A program made the translations under genes and the position numbers. Shown here in pieces: positions 28,118 to 37,049 of a DNA stretch of 64,000 nt (position 1 is the first letter of the stretch; the number at the start of each line of letters is the position of its first letter). The notes below the pieces were generated by a model. It was not told the origin of the DNA. It saw only the letters and a program-made list of their open reading frames with translations, and did not search any database. The stretch comes from Paenibacillus humicola (lineage in GTDB: Bacteria; Bacillota; Bacilli; Paenibacillales; Paenibacillaceae): the NCBI RefSeq assembly GCF_028826105.1, contig NZ_JAQGPL010000001.1, positions 4,614,501 to 4,678,500 on the forward strand. The letters are read 5' to 3'.

Positions 28118-29103
28118 CGCCCTCGCCCCCTTCCCGACTCCGACTCGTAGAACACCCAATATTTCGACGTCAGGGCGATTGCGCCCGCCACGACCGCGAT
28201 CATGATCAGCATAATCCAGGCGAGCGCCGACGCATAGCCCATCTGGTACCGGTTGAACGCGCGCTCGTAGAGGTACACGGCGTATACCATCGTCGAGTTA
28301 AGCGGCCCGCCGTTCGTGATGACGTAGGCGGACGTAAACATTTGGAAGGCGTTGATGATGCCCATGATCAGGTTGAAATAGATCGTCGGCGAAAGCATCG
28401 GCAGCGTAATACGGATCGCCTGGACGAATCGGCTTGCGCCGTCCACCGAGGACGCTTCGTACAGATCCTTCGGAATTTGCTTGAGCCCCGCCAGAAAAAT
28501 GACCATCGACGAGCCGAACTGCCATACGGTAAGCAGAATAATCGTCCAAAGCGCCGTACGCGGATCGCTGACCCAGCCCACGCCCTGAATGCCGAAAGCC
28601 CCCAGCGCCTTGTTGATGAACCCGTCCACGCCGAAAATGTTGCGCCACAGCATCGAAACCGCGATGCTGCCCCCGATCAGCGACGGGAAATAGATCGCAA
28701 TCCGGTAGGCGGAAATGCCTTTGACCGCCTTATTCAGCACCATCGCCACAAGCAGTGCGGCGATCAGCTTGAGCGGCACCGAGGCGGCGACAAATTCGAA
28801 CGTCACCTTGAGCGACTGTACGAATTTGTCGTCCGAGGTGAAGATCCGGGCGTAGTTGTTGAATCCGACCCATTTGATCGGACTCAGGAGCGTGTAGTTG
28901 GTAAACGAGTAATATAACGACAGCAGCATCGGATACAGCGTCAGGACGAGAAAGCCGATGAGCCACGGCGAAATGAACAGATAACCGGCGATCGGCGAAT
29001 CCCACCGGCTGAGGAAGGAACGTTTGCGGCTGCCTGCGCCGAGGCTTGTCTGCGCTCCGCTGCGGCCGGTGCGCCCGGCGGCTGCGTCTTGGGGAAGGTT
29101 CAT
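28114..29103 (-). CDS. Carbohydrate ABC permease, MalF/LplB type
   Basis: 329 residues. The ATG at 29103 has AAAGAGGTGA before it; an in-frame codon at 29112 is less likely. Six helices follow a basic N-terminus. The EAA loop is DLYEASSVDGASRFVQAIRITLPMLSPTIYF, and the NGGPLNSTMVYAVYLYERAF segment is characteristic. It is the first gene of the transporter pair. On the minus strand TATACT about 40 bases upstream could be its -10, but no clear -35 is seen. Confidence 0.93.
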   Translation of the reverse strand: MNLPQDAAAGRTGRSGAQTSLGAGSRKRSFLSRWDSPIAGYLFISPWLIGFLVLTLYPMLLSLYYSFTNYTLLSPIKWVGFNNYARIFTSDDKFVQSLKVTFEFVAASVPLKLIAALLVAMVLNKAVKGISAYRIAIYFPSLIGGSIAVSMLWRNIFGVDGFINKALGAFGIQGVGWVSDPRTALWTIILLTVWQFGSSMVIFLAGLKQIPKDLYEASSVDGASRFVQAIRITLPMLSPTIYFNLIMGIINAFQMFTSAYVITNGGPLNSTMVYAVYLYERAFNRYQMGYASALAWIMLIMIAVVAGAIALTSKYWVFYESESGRGRGR

Positions 29104-29238
29104 AAAGGTCACCTCTTTGCGGAATGTCTTTATCGTATCCCCAGTATAAAAGCGCAGCCGGACCGGAAGTAGAGGAGAAAACCACGAATTCTTTCAAAAT
29201 AATCCGAAATGAAGGATCGGATGCAGCGGCGAGCGTGC

Positions 29239-29667
29239 TTACCCGTGGACGAGTCCCGCCCTCAAGGTCGTCACGCCGCACTCCAGATAAGCTTTGAGAC
29301 AGGTCAGCATATAAACCCATCCTTCTTTGTTGCCGACCAGTTTCGGGATCAGCCCGGCATCGTCCTCGCGAAAGCCTTCTTCGTTGACCTCGACGACCGT
29401 GCTTTCGTCCTCCCGGTCGTTCAGCGTAATGGTCACGAGATGGCGCTCGTCGCCGCTCCCCCAGTGAAACGCGATTTTCCTGCCGGGTATCAGTTCGACG
29501 ATCTCGATCTCCCCTTCCGCATCATATTCCTCGTACCGCAGAATGACCGTTCGCCCCTGCTCCCATCGTTCGGAGCTCGAAGAAAACCAGAAACCGCCGA
29601 TTTTCTCCGGATCGACGAACGCTTCAAACACATCGCCTGCGGGCCTGCGAATGCTCATTTTCGTCAA
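29239..29667 (-). CDS. SRPBCC/AHSA1 domain protein
   Basis: About 142 residues: SIRRPAGDVFEAFVDPEKIGGFWFSSSSERWEQG, VELIPGRKIAFHWG, and a C-terminal helix VYMLTCLKAYLECGV. The fold binds hydrophobic ligands; the function of such stand-alone proteins is mostly unknown. There is no upstream ATG. TTG at 29667 lies 16 bases from AAGGAG, while an in-frame CTG at 29676 lies at seven bases, so the true start may be CTG. The site itself lies at the edge of a GGAGAATTCTCC palindrome. It follows the ArsR-SRPBCC pair by 77 bases. Confidence 0.8.
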   Translation of the reverse strand: MTKMSIRRPAGDVFEAFVDPEKIGGFWFSSSSERWEQGRTVILRYEEYDAEGEIEIVELIPGRKIAFHWGSGDERHLVTITLNDREDESTVVEVNEEGFREDDAGLIPKLVGNKEGWVYMLTCLKAYLECGVTTLRAGLVHG

Positions 29668-29744
29668 ATTGTTCAGGAGAATTCTCCTTCCTCTGAATGT
29701 AATAAAGAAGATTCAAAGCCTCCAGGCGGCAGCGGAGCGCTAAT

Positions 29745-30266
29745 TCATGAAATGTCGATTCCCAGCTTCTCCGCATACCGTTCGTAAAGCTCCTGCCACC
29801 CATGCTTCATCGCCTGGCGCCCGACCATGGACGGCAGCTTTTCCCCGGCCAGCGTGCCGGCGAGACCATCCAGGCACAGATGCCATCCGGCTGCATAGGA
29901 AGGCGCCTGCGGGCGGTCGGCGAAGCGGTGGCGCAGAACGAGCAGGGTCCGCTCACCCTCGTCCTTCAGCTCCCACCGCAGGATATCCGTCCCCCATTTG
30001 AAAACCAGAAGGCGCGGCGCTTCGGCTTCCAGCACGAAGCCTTCCACCTCTTCCGCCTCGGGCATATCGATATGTGCAAGCTTCACCGGCCCTGCGGCGG
30101 TCAGATCCCTGTCGGTCGTAAACGGTCCCCAGTCGGGGATCCGGTCGGCCCGCGTCAAAGCGTTCCAAACCTCTTCGCGCGGGTGCTCCAGCGTGCGAGT
30201 GAGTACAAGCACCCAGCCGCCGTCCTGTTCGGACAAGCGGACATTTGCCAATTCGCGTGACGTCAT
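29745..30266 (-). CDS. SRPBCC domain protein coupled to an ArsR regulator
   Basis: 173 residues: VLTRTLEHPREEVWNALTRADRIPDWGPF, EAEAPRLLVFKWGTDILRWELKDEGERTLLVLRHRF, and the C-terminal AAGWHLCLDGLAG helix. It belongs to the START/Bet v1-like AHSA1 group. Its ATG overlaps the ArsR stop (ATGA), the common arrangement for ArsR-SRPBCC pairs. In such pairs the second protein is often linked to stress or detoxification; the ligand is unknown. Confidence 0.88.
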   Translation of the reverse strand: MTSRELANVRLSEQDGGWVLVLTRTLEHPREEVWNALTRADRIPDWGPFTTDRDLTAAGPVKLAHIDMPEAEEVEGFVLEAEAPRLLVFKWGTDILRWELKDEGERTLLVLRHRFADRPQAPSYAAGWHLCLDGLAGTLAGEKLPSMVGRQAMKHGWQELYERYAEKLGIDIS

Positions 30267-30592
30267 CGTTCATCTTCCTCCCGTAATGATTTTGTCCGGT
30301 CGAGGTGTCTGGCCAGCGCGTCCGCATGCCGGTTCCACTTCGTCCGGTAGGCGCTCAGCCACTCGTCGATCTCGGCAAGCGGTGCGGCGTCCAGCGAATA
30401 AATCCGGCGCTGGGCCTTAACCTGAACCCGCACCAGGCCGCTCTCGCGGAGCGTCCGGAGGTGCTTGGAAACCAAGGGCTGCGACAGACCGAGCTCCTCG
30501 GTCAGCTCCGTGACGGTGGAATCGGACCGCAGCAGCCGGTCGAGAATGCGCCGTCGTGAAGGCTCCGCCACTACGGCATACGTATCGAGCAT
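30263..30592 (-). CDS. ArsR family transcriptional regulator
   Basis: 109 residues, a winged helix: YAVVAEPSRRRILDRLLRSDSTVTELTEELGLSQPLVSKHLRTLRESGLVRVQ. No Cys-Cys metal site of the ArsR/SmtB kind is visible, so it belongs to the non-metal, SRPBCC-linked branch (SdpR/YczG-like). It likely represses its own operon from the promoter just upstream. Confidence 0.92.
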   Translation of the reverse strand: MLDTYAVVAEPSRRRILDRLLRSDSTVTELTEELGLSQPLVSKHLRTLRESGLVRVQVKAQRRIYSLDAAPLAEIDEWLSAYRTKWNRHADALARHLDRTKSLREEDER

Positions 30593-30618
30593 CGCGGCTT
30601 GCCCTCCTTTTTGACGCT

Positions 30619-30648
30619 ATTATAACCTACCGTTTATATAACTGTAAA
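30619..30648 (-). promoter_or_regulatory. Promoter of the ArsR-SRPBCC operon with operator-like repeat
   Basis: On the minus strand TTTACA (30648-30643), 18 bases, TATAAT (30624-30619). The spacer contains GTTATATAAAC, an inverted repeat that could bind the ArsR dimer. Confidence 0.65.
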
Positions 30649-30848
30649 GGCATATAAAGGCTTTGAACGGGATTTCTTACGGATAAAAAAGCATGCGCGA
30701 ACGGGGGAGAAGCCGTATGTTTGGCCATTATCCCCCTGCACCGGTGCATGTTCCCCGAATTTCGTTTGATCCGCCGGCCGGCTGCTTGAGCCGAAGGCCA
30801 AAAAATACGGGTGCCGAACCGTTTTTAACCTTTTTAAGGCGCGGCGGC

Positions 30849-33119
30849 TTACCCTTTCATGTTTGCCTTCATTTTCTCGGAAGATACAGGCGTTAATTGC
30901 CCGGGGCGGTGCAAGCTGCGATATTCCCCCGGCGGTAGATCGTACATTTTTTTGAATGCCCGGTGAAACGAGATGGCATGGTTGTATCCGACCTTCTCCG
31001 CGATGCTCTGGATCGGCTCGTCCGATTCCACCAGCAGCCGGCGGGCGTGGCCAAACCTGAGCTTCAGCACGTAATCGATAAATTTCTCGCCGAGCTCTTC
31101 CTTGAAGAGATGGCTCAAGGTTGCGGGCTGCAGCCCGAATCGGCCGCTTACATGCAGGAGCGAAAGCTTTGGATCCGCGTAATGTTCGTCGATATATTGC
31201 TTGACCTGAAGGGCGACGCTGTGATGCTTACGGCTGACGCGCTCCCGCTTCAGCTCATCTTCGAGCTTTCCCATCAGGGCCGTAAGCCGCTCGCTCAGCT
31301 CCGCCAATGTTTCCGTATCGTCCGCAAGCTCCTCGAACCGGTATTGATACTGATCCATCCAAAGGAAGCGGATATCCGCGGACAGCACGCTGATTTCTTT
31401 GCCCAGCTGCCGGGTGACGCCGCGGATAAACTCCGCCATCGCCCTCTTCGTCATCAGCGTATCGTTCATCGCCTCAAACATGCGGGTCAGCTTCTCTTTC
31501 CACAGTCTGTCGTCCATCCGGAACGCCTGGGCCAACTCGCGAATCGCCTGAAAATCGACGAAATCGGCATCCCCGCTTGCTTTCGCCTGCCGCAGGCGGT
31601 TATCGATGACGGTATCGGTTCCGAATACCGCTTTACAGGAAACGTTCTCCTGCGCGCTCCGGCATGATTCGACAAGCGTGTCAACGGCATCCGACTCCGC
31701 GCCAATCCCCGCCGTTACCGTCAGCTGCAGGTGATGGTTGACCCATGTCCGGAAATCCTCGCACAGCTCGCGCATCTCGGCGCCGGTGGACGTATCCGTT
31801 TTGAACAAATGGACGATAAAAACGATTTGGCATGGCTTTAACCAGGCGTGCCATACAAACAGATCCCGCTGCTGCGCAAGCTCGCGGAAAGCGCTTTCCA
31901 AAATAAATTTCAATAAACGCTGGTCGCCCGGCTTATATGTCTTCGTGAATGTGCGGTAATGGTCGATTTCGAGCGCCGCGACGCCCAGCCGGTCAAATCG
32001 ATACGGCAAGTTCAGCGCAGCCATTTCTTTCTCCCATTCGGCTTCGCTTAGGATGCGATGCCCCGCGAGCAGGTCCTGGAACAGGCGCTGCTGTCTCAGC
32101 AGGCGGTTTTCCTTGCGCAGGTTGTGGTAATCGAGCGACTTCTTCAGTAAATGGTCAAGCGCCGTTTCGATAAAAGCAAGCTCGTTTCGGGGCCGAATCA
32201 GCCTGAGCTCCTCGCTTTTGCGGGCCATATAACCGCTCGCCTTGCCGAAGATGGCCTTGATCGGCTTGTAATGCATATGCGTGATGACGGTGGAGCCGGC
32301 GATGGCCAGACCGATCATGGCGAGCATGACGACGACCCACGCATTGGAGAGGAAGGACAATCGATGAAACGGCATTGCATGGACGCTGTCATCGTAGAAA
32401 TACCATCCCGTGTACGGGGATTGGGCGAACAGCTGCGGCAGCCTGTCCGTCATGGCGCCGGTGTCGAACGCCGTTTTGGACGAATCGAGCAGATGAATCG
32501 TCCCGGTGCCGCTGTCGGCGAACGTGCCCAGATACTGCTCGAGCGAGCGCGCGTAAATATTCACGACGACGGCGCCCTGCTTCATTGCGGCGTATGGTAC
32601 ATATAGGGCGAGCGAAACCACCTTCTGCCCGCTTTTATCGAACGGAGATTGGGCATAAACGCGCGGGTTCGTCCAGCCGTCGGCGGGATGCTTGTAGGCG
32701 GACAGCAGAAACGGCTTGTCGGCGAACGATTCGATCGGGTAAACGCCCGTCTCCGTCAACACCCGCTGCTTGGAGGCGTTGTACAAATACACCGAATTGA
32801 CGAACGGAAACAGCGACTGCATATCGACCAGGTTTTTTTGCGTCACGTAATCATCGTAGACCGTTGTGGGCTGGCCGGAGAAAAAATCCCGGATGGCCTG
32901 ATCCTTCGCCAGCTCACTTACAACGCTGCGCTCGATCAGCTTCAGATTGGCATCGGTATTGCGCATCACCTGTTCGGCAATCGTCCGGTTCGTACCCGAG
33001 GACCGGCTTTCGGAATCATTGTTCAGCACCGTGAAAAGGACAAAAATAACGGAGGAGCCAACCACGAGGAAGATCGGAGTATACGAAAGCAGCATGCGGC
33101 AATACCAGTTCATCTTCAT
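30849..33119 (-). CDS. Membrane-bound AraC family regulator
   Basis: 756 residues. Two membrane helices (about 10-32 and 265-290) enclose an extracellular Cache-like sensor. A cytoplasmic linker and divergent middle domain follow, ending in an AraC DNA-binding domain (LSLLHVSGRFGLQPATLSHLFKEELGEKFIDYVLKLRFGHARRLLVESDEPIQSIAEKVGYNHAISFHRAFKKMYDLPPGEYR). Proteins of this layout join sensor and DNA-binding regulator in one chain without phosphotransfer. It lies beside the Nif3-PmoA-Gfo operon and is probably its sugar-responsive activator. AGGAG lies ten bases before ATG 33119. Confidence 0.9.
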   Translation of the reverse strand: MKMNWYCRMLLSYTPIFLVVGSSVIFVLFTVLNNDSESRSSGTNRTIAEQVMRNTDANLKLIERSVVSELAKDQAIRDFFSGQPTTVYDDYVTQKNLVDMQSLFPFVNSVYLYNASKQRVLTETGVYPIESFADKPFLLSAYKHPADGWTNPRVYAQSPFDKSGQKVVSLALYVPYAAMKQGAVVVNIYARSLEQYLGTFADSGTGTIHLLDSSKTAFDTGAMTDRLPQLFAQSPYTGWYFYDDSVHAMPFHRLSFLSNAWVVVMLAMIGLAIAGSTVITHMHYKPIKAIFGKASGYMARKSEELRLIRPRNELAFIETALDHLLKKSLDYHNLRKENRLLRQQRLFQDLLAGHRILSEAEWEKEMAALNLPYRFDRLGVAALEIDHYRTFTKTYKPGDQRLLKFILESAFRELAQQRDLFVWHAWLKPCQIVFIVHLFKTDTSTGAEMRELCEDFRTWVNHHLQLTVTAGIGAESDAVDTLVESCRSAQENVSCKAVFGTDTVIDNRLRQAKASGDADFVDFQAIRELAQAFRMDDRLWKEKLTRMFEAMNDTLMTKRAMAEFIRGVTRQLGKEISVLSADIRFLWMDQYQYRFEELADDTETLAELSERLTALMGKLEDELKRERVSRKHHSVALQVKQYIDEHYADPKLSLLHVSGRFGLQPATLSHLFKEELGEKFIDYVLKLRFGHARRLLVESDEPIQSIAEKVGYNHAISFHRAFKKMYDLPPGEYRSLHRPGQLTPVSSEKMKANMKG

Positions 33120-33178
33120 TGCGAAGCACGCTCCTGACGAAAGGATGGCGAAATGGATGCTTCCGCCTGAGTGGAAAT

Positions 33179-33217
33179 CGGGCAGCCGGAGCGTTTACAA
33201 CGACTCCAGGCTGCCCG
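33179..33217 (-). terminator. Stem-loop after the Nif3-like gene
   Basis: CGGGCAGCC-T-GGAG and CTCC-G-GCTGCCCG form a 13-pair stem on the minus strand. The following ATTTCC is a weak T-run. Confidence 0.6.
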
Positions 33218-33222
33218 CCGGA

Positions 33223-34017
33223 TCAGATTACCTGAAATAAAGGCCTTTCTTTCACGTAATGGACGGGGAGGCCGGGATACATCGTCCGGAGCCGCCCGGC
33301 CAGCCATTTCATGCCCGGTTCCTCGCTTTCCGCATGGCCCAATACAAGGAGCGCCTTGCGGCTCCCCTGCCGAACGGCATCCCGAACATATTCGGGCGTC
33401 TCCCATTCCGGCCCCTCGCCGCACAGGATCAGGTCCAGCCGCTCCTTCTCGTAGAGCGGAATCGCCGTCGCCCCGCCGCCCCGGTAGCCTGCCAGCAGGC
33501 CGATTTTTTCGCAGCTCATGCCGGGGTCGCCGACGATGCGGACGAACGGAATGTCAAGCTTTCGCTTGACATATTCCGCTACCTCCAGCACCGTTGACGG
33601 CGGAATAACCGCGACGGTCGATACCGCTTGATGCTCCCGCACGTACGGCTCCCAGCCGAGCTCCTCGACCAAGCCCAGCATGACGGCATCCGGCTTGTAA
33701 CGGTGCATGTAATCGTGGAAGCGGAAGAGAGCGGTGCCCGATGCTTCGAGCAGCCGCTTCTTCGTCAAATAAACCGGATCGTCCTCTGCCAGCCCGGAAC
33801 GGTCGTGATGCGAAAAGAACGGGCCTTCGTGCGCGATAATCAAATTCGCCCCCAGGCTGACAGCCTGCTCGATGACACGCTGGGTCGGCATGAAAACGGT
33901 TGCGATTCCGGTTACTTCAGCATGCGGATTTCCGATCTTGAGCGTATCGACGGTTTTTTCGAGCGTGCCGACCGGTTCGATCAGCGCGTCGATCACAGCC
34001 TGAACCGTCGGCTTCAC
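33223..34017 (-). CDS. Nif3-like dinuclear metal centre protein
   Basis: 264 residues from the GTG at 34017, which overlaps the preceding stop (GTGA) and has GGAGG ten bases upstream. NIF3-family features are IIAHEGPFFSHHDRSG (metal-ligand His/Glu), RFHDYMHRYKPDAV, and a late glycine-rich VLGHAESEEPGMKWLA. Family members bind two metal ions; their physiological reaction is unsettled (annotated as GTP cyclohydrolase I type 2 or NGG1-interacting). The placement after PmoA-domain and Gfo/Idh genes suggests a role in sugar breakdown rather than folate metabolism. Confidence 0.82.
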   Translation of the reverse strand: MKPTVQAVIDALIEPVGTLEKTVDTLKIGNPHAEVTGIATVFMPTQRVIEQAVSLGANLIIAHEGPFFSHHDRSGLAEDDPVYLTKKRLLEASGTALFRFHDYMHRYKPDAVMLGLVEELGWEPYVREHQAVSTVAVIPPSTVLEVAEYVKRKLDIPFVRIVGDPGMSCEKIGLLAGYRGGGATAIPLYEKERLDLILCGEGPEWETPEYVRDAVRQGSRKALLVLGHAESEEPGMKWLAGRLRTMYPGLPVHYVKERPLFQVI

Positions 34018-35264
34018 GAGGATACAACCTCCGCTGCCGGCGGAGATACGTACTCGGTGTATCGTTCCTTTACGTTCCCCGCTGCGGAGTCGCCGGCGTG
34101 AACGTAAACCCGGTGCCGCATCGCGAGCGAATCGCCGGCCTGCATCGTCTTGCCTCCGCAGAAGTGAAAGTTCGCCGGCGTAAACGGCCCGTAGTCGCGC
34201 ACGAACCATTGCGAGGCATAGTCTTCATTCGACGGGTGCGTAAATACGGCGATGCCGGCTTCGGCATACTCCTTTTCAGGGGACTCGCCGTCGCGGTTGA
34301 TGCGCACAAACAGCCTGCCGCTGTAATCGACCCATTCCGCCGTCGTGCCGAATATTTCGGCTTCGCCCGCTTTTCCGTTCCCCGCCGTAATGACGCCGGT
34401 ATGATGCCCGTTGATCTGCTCGTTGACCCGGATAAACGGAAATCCGCCTTCCTTTGTGTCCCCGAACGTCACGCCGCCGCTGGAAGCGAACAGCTGCGTC
34501 GAGAAATCCGTATAACGGGATTCCGGCGGAAGATTGTATACCCGGGCGGTTCGCGTCTCCTGCAGCAGCAGGTTCCCGTCCTCGTCCAGCCAATCGATCA
34601 GCGATGTGATCTGGCCGAAAACCGGTCCGCCGGCAAGCGTCAGAAATGTGCGGTGAACCTGCTTCCCTTCGCCGCGAAACTCATGATACAGCTTGTGCCC
34701 ATTGACATCGTCATGTCCCCACCAGATGCCGTGATGATGCAGATGATCGTCCGGCCCGTCCTGGATAAGCGTCTTGCCGTGCGGTCCGATCAGCGGATAA
34801 TAATACGGCTTGGCAAGTCCGGCCGAATACAGATAACGGGTGAACAGCCGGCCTTCGATGCTGACGATGACCCGCTCCCGGTCCTCCTGATGGTCGAGAT
34901 GCACTCCCGGCAATTCGCTCCACGGGTTGTAGCGCCGGTCGACAGGAACGGCTTCGCTGCGGGGCCGGACGGCGAGCGACAGCTCGGCGTCCAGCGGCAG
35001 AGGAACGTCCTTCGCTAGCACGTACAGCGCCGCTTCCCGGTCCGTCCCTTGCGGGGACGCCGTTAAGGCATCCCCGCTCAGCTGGCAGGCCAGTTCGAGG
35101 CCTGCCGTCTCGCTGACGGCAACGAGCTCTCCGTCCGCCGACAAGGCGCTGAGCCCGGCGAACAGGGCTTCATCCAGCTCCGCCCTGACGATCGTCGGCA
35201 GCACCGTACCGGCGGGAAGAGACAGTTTGATTCGGAAATTCGTCTTCATGACCGTATCCGCCAT
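34014..35264 (-). CDS. PmoA-domain (DUF6807) protein
   Basis: 416 residues. The C-terminal two thirds matches the DUF6807/'PmoA' family: KPYYYPLIGPHGKTLIQDGPDDHLHHHGIWWGHDDVNGHKLYHEF, then IRVNEQINGHHTG, and WVDYSGRLFV...AGIAVFTHPSN. Despite the name, it is not a methane monooxygenase; these proteins occur in sugar-utilisation loci beside Gfo/Idh/MocA dehydrogenases. The reaction is not established. The His-rich DHLHHHGIWW stretch could bind metal or substrate. ATG 35264 shares one base with the preceding stop. Confidence 0.85.
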   Translation of the reverse strand: MADTVMKTNFRIKLSLPAGTVLPTIVRAELDEALFAGLSALSADGELVAVSETAGLELACQLSGDALTASPQGTDREAALYVLAKDVPLPLDAELSLAVRPRSEAVPVDRRYNPWSELPGVHLDHQEDRERVIVSIEGRLFTRYLYSAGLAKPYYYPLIGPHGKTLIQDGPDDHLHHHGIWWGHDDVNGHKLYHEFRGEGKQVHRTFLTLAGGPVFGQITSLIDWLDEDGNLLLQETRTARVYNLPPESRYTDFSTQLFASSGGVTFGDTKEGGFPFIRVNEQINGHHTGVITAGNGKAGEAEIFGTTAEWVDYSGRLFVRINRDGESPEKEYAEAGIAVFTHPSNEDYASQWFVRDYGPFTPANFHFCGGKTMQAGDSLAMRHRVYVHAGDSAAGNVKERYTEYVSPPAAEVVSS

Positions 35265-36418
35265 TATTTGGACTCGCCGCTGACCGTAATTTCGTTCTTG
35301 CCGAAAGCCTTAACCGAGTTTTTCTTTTCGTAGAAATGCGTGGCCCCGGCCATAATGCCTTCGCGCGTATAGAACGGGCTGTCCGGCTCAAGCGGCAGGC
35401 TGACCGATTGGCCGGTGCTGGCCGATTGATAAATCGCCGTAATCAGCTCCAGCGTTTTCCGGCCTTCCCTTCCGTTGACCATCACGTCGCCGGTGCCGTT
35501 CTCGATCGCGGTCATGACGTTGTCGATCTGACCCTTATGTCCAACGTAAGGCAGCGGAGCCACCTTGTCGGCCGCATCCTGCAGCTCCTTCTCCAGCTCA
35601 TTGTTCGGCAGCGGGAAGCCGTTGTCCTGAGCCGAAGACGCCGTCACCTTCCAAGGCATCGAGATGCGGGCCTTCTCGCCCTGGAAGATGAGCTGCTGCT
35701 CCTGACCGTGATGGACGACAGAGCTCGTAATTTGCGCCAGCGCGCGCGGATAGGACAAAATAGCGACCGACAAATCCTCGACTTCGGCATTATCGTGGGA
35801 CGTATTGCTCATGATTGCCGTCACCTTCTCCGGCATGCCCATCATCCATTGGAACATGTCGATATGATGGACGGCATGGTTCAACGTGCAGCCGCCGCCT
35901 TCCTTCTCCCATGTTCCGCGCCACCACAGATCGTAATACGTATAGCCCCTCCACCAGAACGAGTCGACCTGGGCATGGACGATGCGGCCGGCCAGGCCGG
36001 TATCGAGCACGGTTTTAAGCTTGTTGATCGCGTCGCCGAAACGGTTCTGGCTGACGATCGACAAAATTTTGCCGGAAGCGTCGGCCGCTTCGATCATACG
36101 GTCGCATTCGGCCAGCGAGGAAGCCATCGGCTTCTCGACGATGACGTTCTTGCCCGCTTTCAGCGCGGCGATGGCAAGATCGGCATGCGTATAAGGCGGC
36201 GTGCAGACCGAGACGAGATCGATATCATCCTGCGACAGAAGCTTGTCGATATCGTCGTACACTTCGCAGTCAAGCTGGTGCTGCGCTTTCTTCTTCTCGG
36301 CGCTTTCCTTGAAAAGATCGCACACCGCAACGATTTTGCACCGTTCCCCGAAGGTCAAATAAGCATCGATATGGGCGGAAGAAATAGAACCGCTCCCGAT
36401 AATGGCTACTCGGATCAT
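35264..36418 (-). CDS. Gfo/Idh/MocA family NAD(P)-dependent sugar dehydrogenase
   Basis: 384 residues from the ATG at 36418, nine bases after AGGAG; an in-frame ATG at 36427 touches that site. Rossmann motif VAIIGSGSISSAHID is followed by VSVCTPPYTHADLAIAALKAGKNVIVEKPMA with the family's EKP lysine, and the second domain carries GGGCTLNHAVHHIDMFQWMMG with likely catalytic His. It oxidises a sugar, sugar acid or inositol-like substrate, or acts in an oxidation-elimination route. It is the first gene of the Gfo-PmoA-Nif3 operon and is preceded by a long repeat-bearing leader. Confidence 0.93.
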   Translation of the reverse strand: MIRVAIIGSGSISSAHIDAYLTFGERCKIVAVCDLFKESAEKKKAQHQLDCEVYDDIDKLLSQDDIDLVSVCTPPYTHADLAIAALKAGKNVIVEKPMASSLAECDRMIEAADASGKILSIVSQNRFGDAINKLKTVLDTGLAGRIVHAQVDSFWWRGYTYYDLWWRGTWEKEGGGCTLNHAVHHIDMFQWMMGMPEKVTAIMSNTSHDNAEVEDLSVAILSYPRALAQITSSVVHHGQEQQLIFQGEKARISMPWKVTASSAQDNGFPLPNNELEKELQDAADKVAPLPYVGHKGQIDNVMTAIENGTGDVMVNGREGRKTLELITAIYQSASTGQSVSLPLEPDSPFYTREGIMAGATHFYEKKNSVKAFGKNEITVSGESK

Positions 36419-36434
36419 TTTTTTCATCTCCTAA

Positions 36435-36821
36435 AAGTTTTTGCGATACTTCCTGAATGACACCGTGCGAGCAAAAACTCGCTTCGAAAGCATACGCTTA
36501 AGTTTTTGCGATACTTCCTGAATGACACCCTGCGAGCAAAAACTCGCTTCGGAAGCATACGCTTAAGTTTTTGCGATACTTCCTGAAGAACATCCTGCGA
36601 GCAAAAACTCGCTTCGAAAGCATACGCTTAAGTTTTTGCGATACTTCCTGAATGACACCCTGCGAGCAAAAACTCGCTTCGAAAGCATACGCTTAAGTTT
36701 TTGCGATACTTCCTGAATGACACCCTGCGAGCAAAAACTCGCTTCGGAAGCATACGCTTAAGTTTTTGCGATACTTCCTGAAGAACATCCTGCGAGCAAA
36801 AACTCGCTTTAAAAGCATACG
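36435..36821 (-). repeat. Six tandem 65-bp repeats in the Gfo/Idh operon leader
   Basis: Units begin at 36435, 36500, 36565, 36630, 36695 and 36760; the last is 62 bases and diverges at its end. Variants run A-B-C-A-B-C: A and B carry GAATGACAC, C carries GAAGAACAT; B has CGGAAG where A has CGAAAG. So a 195-bp trimer was probably duplicated. Each unit holds AGTTTTTGC and GCAAAAACT 26 bases apart, and also the tight hairpin GCGAG-CAAAAA-CTCGC. The two pairings exclude each other. 65 is not a multiple of three, so it is not coding. The array lies between promoter and start codon of the minus-strand operon. Confidence 0.9.
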
Positions 36822-36973
36822 ACAGCTGATCGTTCGTTATAACAGAATTCGCCCGCCTATGGGCGATCCGGCCGCTTCGGCAATTCGTTCTTTCCGCCGC
36901 AATTGGCAGCATCATCTCCCGTCGGCTGAACTGGAGCGGCAATGGAACCGCTTACTCATTCACTGATAAGACT

Positions 36974-37003
36974 AGTATACATGTTGAGCGAAAATGAGAT
37001 CAA
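36974..37003 (-). promoter_or_regulatory. Promoter of the Gfo-PmoA-Nif3 operon
   Basis: On the minus strand TTGATC (37003-36998), 18 bases, TATACT (36979-36974). A start near 36967 would give a leader of about 550 bases containing all six repeats and a CGCCC-GCCTAT-GGGCG hairpin (36850-36865). Confidence 0.6.
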
Positions 37004-37049
37004 TACTTTTCCGGAATCTTTTTTCGAATATCGCGCCAAAACGCCAAAA

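Noticed and set aside
36435..36821. A CRISPR array
   Set aside because: The repeats are directly adjacent with no unique spacers, the unit is 65 bases, and no cas gene is present.
36628..36942. A 104-codon minus-strand ORF over the repeats
   Set aside because: The 65-base period shifts frame in each unit, the ORF lacks a ribosome site, and its product is repetitive nonsense.
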